From Apostichopus japonicus (lineage: Eukaryota; Echinodermata; Holothuroidea; Aspidochirotida; Stichopodidae): a DNA stretch of 64,000 nucleotides. Numbering within the stretch: the first letter of the stretch is position 1; the number at the start of each line of letters is the position of its first letter. A program made the translations under genes and the position numbers. The stretch is from contig NC_092581.1 in NCBI RefSeq assembly GCF_037975245.1, forward strand, positions 1,440,501 to 1,504,500, written 5' to 3'. The notes under the pieces are model-generated. The model did no database searches. It saw nothing but the letters and a program-made list of their open reading frames with translations, and had not been told where the DNA came from. This document shows positions 58,446-64,000 of the stretch, in pieces.

Positions 58446-58806
58446 AACAAGATGCATTTTGATGACATTCTAAATACAGTGAACATTGGCAGCCACTATA
58501 AGTAAACATTCCAAATTGCTGTCAGGTTTCAAGGATAATTCATCAACAAGCAAACAATAAAGAGGCCAAAAGTAAGGCTTTTGATGAGCTTTTACCCAGG
58601 TGATGTCACAGACCCTCACTGTGATTTAACTTCCTGGAGTAGTTGAAGGTTTAGCCAGTTAAAATAGCTTACATTCTAATCAACCATACATCTCATAGTC
58701 AGTGACAAGATATTGAGATGTGATTTTCAATACAGCAGTTTGGAATAATATTTTCTCTCTATGAACATACGGTTTACATCGTCTACTATCCGAATACCCC
58801 TTTAAG
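58446..58806 (+). repeat. ~350-bp dispersed repeat family, copy B
   Basis: Collinear with 26182-26517 over its whole length, same orientation, with small indels (for example GGTGATGTCACAGACCCTCA here versus GGTGACATCACAAACCCCCT there). It sits inside REPS intron 2. Confidence 0.8.
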
Positions 58807-60063
58807 ATGTAGGTTGCACACATTCTCTATATATCTTGTGTACAGCCTACAGTTCTGTACACGATAATATTAGTTTTTTGGCACACATGTGGTGTATCTG
58901 GCAGGCATAATATCCAGTATGTATGTATACATGTTGTGCTATACATATTGACAGCTTACTGCACCTAGCATTACTCTAGCTTGAAGACCCGTCTAGTACC
59001 TTCGTGCAGGCCCTGTGCATCCAACTCATAGCAGCTTAAAAGATTTTACTGTGATTCTCTCTTGTAACTGTACCTGTCTCCTCCTTACCATTGCACTTTC
59101 ATTTTACAGAGTACCTGACACACTTTCAAGTCAATACCCACTTCCAGTCCGATCGTTCTATTTTTATTGTCACGTTCCCTGACTGTACTGCCGTCCCCCT
59201 CATATAAAATATATTCAAATATATTCAAATCTATGTATACAGTACTAATCTTTGCTAGGATCTCTTCTCAAAGACACAGAAAGAAAAGAACTAAATAACT
59301 CCTATTACTTTAAAAAATATACAATTTATTCGGAATAAACAGTTCAGGATTATTAGGATCTGATCTGATATGGAAACCATTTTCTCCCTAGGATGAGTTT
59401 TGAAGTCCCTGGATGCCTGGGATGAACCTTGGCTAGAGCCTCTATAGTGCTCGCTGCATTCAATCGCTACGAATAATTAATCAAAGAAGCGGACTGTACA
59501 ATGTCAGTTTTGACTTGTTAACTGTAAGGGATTGTCATTTTAATTTGGAAAACGTCCTGCTTTTATCTCGACTACAATCACTGCCTGAATTAAGTTATAT
59601 GTTATACTGTATAAGTCACTCTGAAGGGATTCTTTAGTTCAGAATACAGAAACTGTGATATAAACAGACTTCATAGTTTCTGCCAAGATATTGCAGCTCT
59701 TGTAAATGGCTGCAGTAGAATTTCAGAGGAAAGATTTAAATTTATTAGAATGTTTACAAAAATTGTTTTGATTATCTTTGACACAACAGGGAAAACATCT
59801 TTTTATGTCTGTGTTTCTTTCTCTCTGAATTAATTATTGTTTCTAAGAGCTTTGTTCTAAGGGGTTAACATAGTAATTTACTCATACGGTAGTTAATATG
59901 CTATACCTAAATAAATTTAAATGAAATAATTGCTGCACAAATCTAGAGATAGGGCAGCTTAGTACATACATAGACCTGTATGATAATTCAACTTTCATAA
60001 ACCTGAAAACTATGAATATGATATAAACCAGAAGTTTATATATCTTTGATGATGTGTAAGTTA

Positions 60064-60439
60064 AACTTTATAGCTCGAGATTCAGTGAATTAGGACAATT
60101 TGAGGGAGAGATATTAAAGTACTGGAATAATTTAGTGTTGTAATTTTGTGTACTAGTAGTTTTCAAGGCTCTAAACTTTTGTCTCATTTATGGTTATATA
60201 TATTTGATCAATATATATATTATATATTATATATATATATTTGATCAACTATATATTTGATCAACTATACTTTTATATATATATATTTGATTATATATAT
60301 TTGATCAACTTCAAACTTTGAGCTCGAGATTCAGTGAATTAGGACAATTTGAGAGAGAGATATTGGAGAGTACTGGAAAAAATTTAGTGTTGTAATTTTG
60401 TGTACTAGTAGTTTTGAAGGCTCTAAACTTTTGTCTCAT
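60064..60439 (+). repeat. ~125-bp direct duplication separated by an AT repeat
   Basis: Copy 1 (60064-60187) and copy 2 (60313-60439) both run from AGCTCGAGATTCAGTGAATT to GGCTCTAAACTTTTGTCTCAT with few changes. Between them lie repeated ATATATTTGATCAA units (about 60195-60308). Confidence 0.92.
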
Positions 60440-61330
60440 GATAAAGATACTATGGCTCCTGTGTACAAAAACTGCACTATATAAGATCTCTGTGTAGTTG
60501 TCTAGCAATTTGCTCATTTTGTATTGCATGTGGCTATGCAATACTGGATAAATGATTCCCTGGAATCATGGGTTCTACTGCAGTATATGTGTTTGCAGGT
60601 GCTTTCTACTGAATCTGTGAAGAATTCTAACAACTGTAGTTGCATTTTCTGTACCAAATTAGATTTTGCTTCATGTTATGACTAATTTGTTGTCACGGAG
60701 ATACAGTAGTACAAATGTTTCAGTTTCAGTTTTTCAAACTGTATATCCTCTCAAAGAGGTGAAAGAGAGTTGAATACAAGTACATCTTAAATAGGCTATA
60801 AACAAAAGAAGGAAGAAGAAGAAGAAAAAGACAAAGGAAAGGAAGAAAGCAAAGAACAATCGGTGACAACCTTCCTGTGAGACTCCAAAAAAAAAAACTC
60901 TTTGAAACAAGGACAGTTGTAATCAAGATCTCTCAGATTTTGCTCTGTTTTTTACTACATGTACTTCACTTCCTCTCATAACTGGCTCCAGTCTACTGTT
61001 AACACTTTTCTCATCTGCATGACTTCATACATCGCTTTTATCTGCTGTACTTCCTTCAGAATGCGATAGTTTAATATCTGTAAAGTTCTTGAAGTGTTCG
61101 AAGCAAGGAAAAATTCCTATCTTGTAAGTTTACTGTAGAATTGGGGTTTCATAAGCTGGATGAAATCATTCATAAAAGTGCCTTAAAAATACAAAAGTGG
61201 GGATACTTTCTTGTTTGACTATATAGCAATTTTACACTGTTGTCTTCAACGGCATCGTGGATTTTAAAATTGTGAAAAAGTGGTCACAGATTGACTTCGG
61301 CAACCGACTGTATTGTACTGCACTGTAACT

Positions 61331-61835
61331 GTACAATGTCTACAGTATCAGTGCAGTCATACATGTATTTATATAACACCATATGGGAAGCGAGGATATA
61401 CGCCGTTACAAGTTACCGTACACCACCGTACTAGTGAAGCACTGTAGCCTACTGCACTGTACTGTACAATATCTGCAGTATCAGTGCAGTCATACATGTC
61501 TATAACACTATAGGGAAGCGAGGATATACGCCGTTACAAGTTACCGTACACCACCATACTAGTGTAGCACTTACTGTACTGTACAATGTCTACACTCAAC
61601 AGTATCAGTGCATTGATACATGTATTTATATAACACCGTATGGGACGCTAGGATATACGCCATTACAAGTTACCGTACACCACCGTACTAGTGAAGCACT
61701 GTAGCCTACTGCACTGTACTGTACAATGTCTACAGTATCAGTGCAGTCATACATGTATTTATATAACACCGTATGGGAAGCGAGGATATACGCCGTTACA
61801 AGTTAACGTACAACACTGTACTAGTGAAGCACTGT
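61331..61835 (+). repeat. Minisatellite, ~4 units of 117-140 bp
   Basis: Units begin GTACAAT.TCTACAG at 61331, 61464, 61581 and 61721 (spacings 133, 117, 140). Each contains AGTATCAGTGCAGTCATACATG, TATAACACC, GGGAAGCGAGGATATACGCC and GTTACAAGTTACCGTACACC in parts. Unit-length variation comes from indels around CTGCACTGTACT. It lies inside REPS intron 2. Confidence 0.93.
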
Positions 61836-63839
61836 GCTGCAGTATTAATTTTAATTAATTACATTCACAGAAGTCCTCTTAACAACCAATCCTACCTACT
61901 GTACTTCCACACAGTATTACTAAGTGCACACAATGTTACTACTTGCACCTAACATTATACATTTACCAGTGTAGAGTGGAACCAGGCGGTAGTGATGTAA
62001 ACTTAATGCTCTCTGGTACTATTGAAATAATTATCGGCAGTTTGTTCAGCTGCTTCAAAGCGTATGCTTGATGACATAAAAAAAAAAATTATTCGTGGGA
62101 GCTGATATACAGTGTAATTTGTATGTTAGTATTCCTGGAAGAAGAAAAGTTACGGTAACCGTAAAAGAACCTCAGTTTAATATAGATAGTAAACACAAAA
62201 CAGGACTGCGTTTATTATTAGCTTATAAGTTACATTATCTAGGTACAGTATTCCTTGAGATTGCTAGCAAGTTTTAGGCATGAGGTTCAAGTTTTATTGA
62301 GTTTTATTTCCTGGACATCTGGTTTGTTTTAATGTCTCTGTCTTTATTTCTGACAAATTTGGCATCCCAAGGTATATAGGAGAACTATTACAGTATTTGT
62401 AATTTTTATGTTGTACATTAAATGCACATTAAACACAATAAATGAACATTAAACACAGTAAATGCACATGGAACATCAGAGGAACATTGAAGCAACCTTT
62501 GGTATTTGTCTGTCGAATACATACTCAGTTCTACTCAAAGATAAATCATACTAACGTATAAAACTACAATAGGCTCTGTGATTTCTTCCAGCTGCTTCAT
62601 TCTTGATGATGATGATGATAATAGTGTGTGTATATTTCATGTTTGTTTGCGTGTGTACAGTACATGTATTTATGCTTTGGCATGTAAACACGATTAACTC
62701 ACCATGTGTATCCTGTATGCACCGTACTGCAGATGCCCTTCAGTGAGTTCCTGGCTGCTTTCATTAATGATTGGAGGTTAAATGTCATTTGCAGTCGCAA
62801 GAATCCAAACTATGATTCAAGACCTTTTGAAGCAGCATATATATGCTTAGAAAGTACAGCTTTCTGGAAATGCATCAATGAGTGCCATAGCTTTCTAGTA
62901 GTTTTAGTGGAGGTCATTTTTGGTCAACACAATTTGTCAAAATGTGAAAACCTTTAAAGATGGCTCACTCAGTAATTCCAGTTTGATGAATTTCATACTT
63001 GTTGTGTAGATCTATGCCTATTAATATGGCATCTATGGATAATGTTTTTTGGTGGAGGCAAAGGTCATGTGATGTCACCATTGGGCGAAAACAATGAAAA
63101 CCTGGTGAAGTTGTGAAGTGGGCAAACCTATATATAAGCTTATATGCTCTTGACTTTGGGAGCATCAGCACATCCAGACTTTGCCAAATTTCAATTGCAG
63201 TTGCTGTAAACATTGCGTGTACACATAACAGCCTCTTTTTACTGTACAACTAATGTTATCAAATATCTCCAGATTGAATATTTATCCCCCAAATTAAGTA
63301 ACATCTCCAGTGTCTCGTTACTGTGCCCCAGGATGTTTTTCACAATTTAGCTTTGTAGAACTTTCTAAGATTGCCAGGTTATTTTAAGATTCCCTGGCAT
63401 CTACATAACATGTTTACAATTTTGTAAAAATTGATGGGATTCCTGTACTGTACATGTATACCCTATAGAATCAGACTGCTGTCACTCTGTGACTGTACCG
63501 AGCTGCATTAGTACAGTGCAGTGTAGCACAGTGTACAGTATTGCCGTGCAGTATGGTTTGCTGTACAAATACAAGACTGTTATAGTTATACATCTTTTGA
63601 CTTGTCTACGCAACTTGACCGGTTTGCATAGATGTAGCAGTTTGCGATGTGATACTGGATAAATTAATAAATTGATATGTAATATTACACACTTTCAAGC
63701 TTGTACGTCCAAACATCGTTTTAAAAAAAAAATTAAAATTAAACGTATTACTGTTAAGGAGTGTTAACCTCAAATTATTTAGTTTAGCGCAGGTCGTTTA
63801 ATGCTAATACCACATATATCATAGCCACCTTCTTTGCAA

Positions 63840-63998
63840 ATTATTTCGTATAGTATAGTACAGTACAGTCAATACAGTGCAGTAAAAGTACAACAGTGCA
63901 GTATAGCACAGTTCAGTACAGTGCAGTATAGTACAGTGCAGTACAGTCAGTAGTGCAGTATAGCATTTCAGTACCATACAGAACATTGCAGTACTGTA
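63840..63998. repeat. Degenerate GTACAGTGCA repeat at the window edge
   Basis: Imperfect ~10-bp units of the CAGTA.AGTG type run to the end of the window, with a similar patch at about 63505-63560. The array may continue beyond it. Confidence 0.85.
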
Positions 63999-64000
63999 CA

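Larger units (their letters stand above)
56007..64000 (+). other. REPS intron 2, incomplete at the window edge
   Basis: It begins with a GTAAGT donor and no convincing third exon was found before 64000. It is AT-rich and holds the duplication at 56117, the dispersed repeat at 58446, the duplication at 60064, a minisatellite at 61331 and GTACAGTGCAGTA-type repeats at the end. A last long poly-C tract lies at 56563-56575; none follows in 7.4 kb. A small gene within the intron cannot be excluded. Confidence 0.6.

Noticed and set aside
59108-59210. Possible REPS exon 3 after a TTTTACAG acceptor
   Set aside because: The in-phase translation has no resemblance to the REPS linker and meets a stop without a good donor.
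62706-62957. 83-aa open frame beginning near an acceptor-like CTGCAG
   Set aside because: No recognisable domain, no suitable donor, and no match to REPS.

Overview
The window is animal nuclear DNA: spliced genes, long AT-rich non-coding stretches, tRNA-derived SINEs, short hAT-type DNA transposons and many simple repeats. No bacterial, organellar or viral gene organisation was seen. The two recognisable genes are metazoan. Repeat style suggests a marine invertebrate, possibly an echinoderm, but this is an inference; the sequence does not fix the phylum.

Layout. 1-12.3 kb is repeat-rich: a 21-bp VNTR, a 319-bp SINE with target-site duplication, a tandem duplication, and several hAT-like non-autonomous transposons, one nested inside another and inside a degenerate minisatellite. 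12.3-36.7 kb holds no gene I can support. It carries TA microsatellites, a second SINE type, a hAT MITE, foldback hairpins, G-quadruplex sequence and one copy of a ~350-bp dispersed repeat. 37.3-38.5 kb (minus strand) is one intact 419-aa TENT5/FAM46 poly(A) polymerase coding exon, with a likely 97-bp 5'UTR intron upstream and a possible poly(A) signal near 36.68 kb. 38.7-54.9 kb is the interval between two divergent genes. It includes a cluster of perfect CRE octamers, long TA arrays and a nested pair of hAT elements with perfect 8-bp target duplications. 55.06-56.01 kb (plus strand) contains the first two coding exons of a REPS-type EH-domain protein. The rest of the window is its second intron, with minisatellites and duplications, and the gene runs off the right edge.

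The two genes are transcribed away from each other, about 16.5 kb apart. TENT5 extends poly(A) tails of mRNAs, especially those for secreted proteins. REPS is an endocytic adaptor that links RalBP1 and EH-binding partners. No direct functional link is implied. Their adjacency is notable because human REPS1/TENT5A share chromosome 6 and REPS2/TENT5D share the X.

I found no convincing new multi-gene system. The most interesting signals are the hAT-like family with a conserved GC-rich subterminal hairpin, the excess of CRE octamers, the roughly forty long poly-C/poly-G tracts, and the TENT5-REPS linkage.
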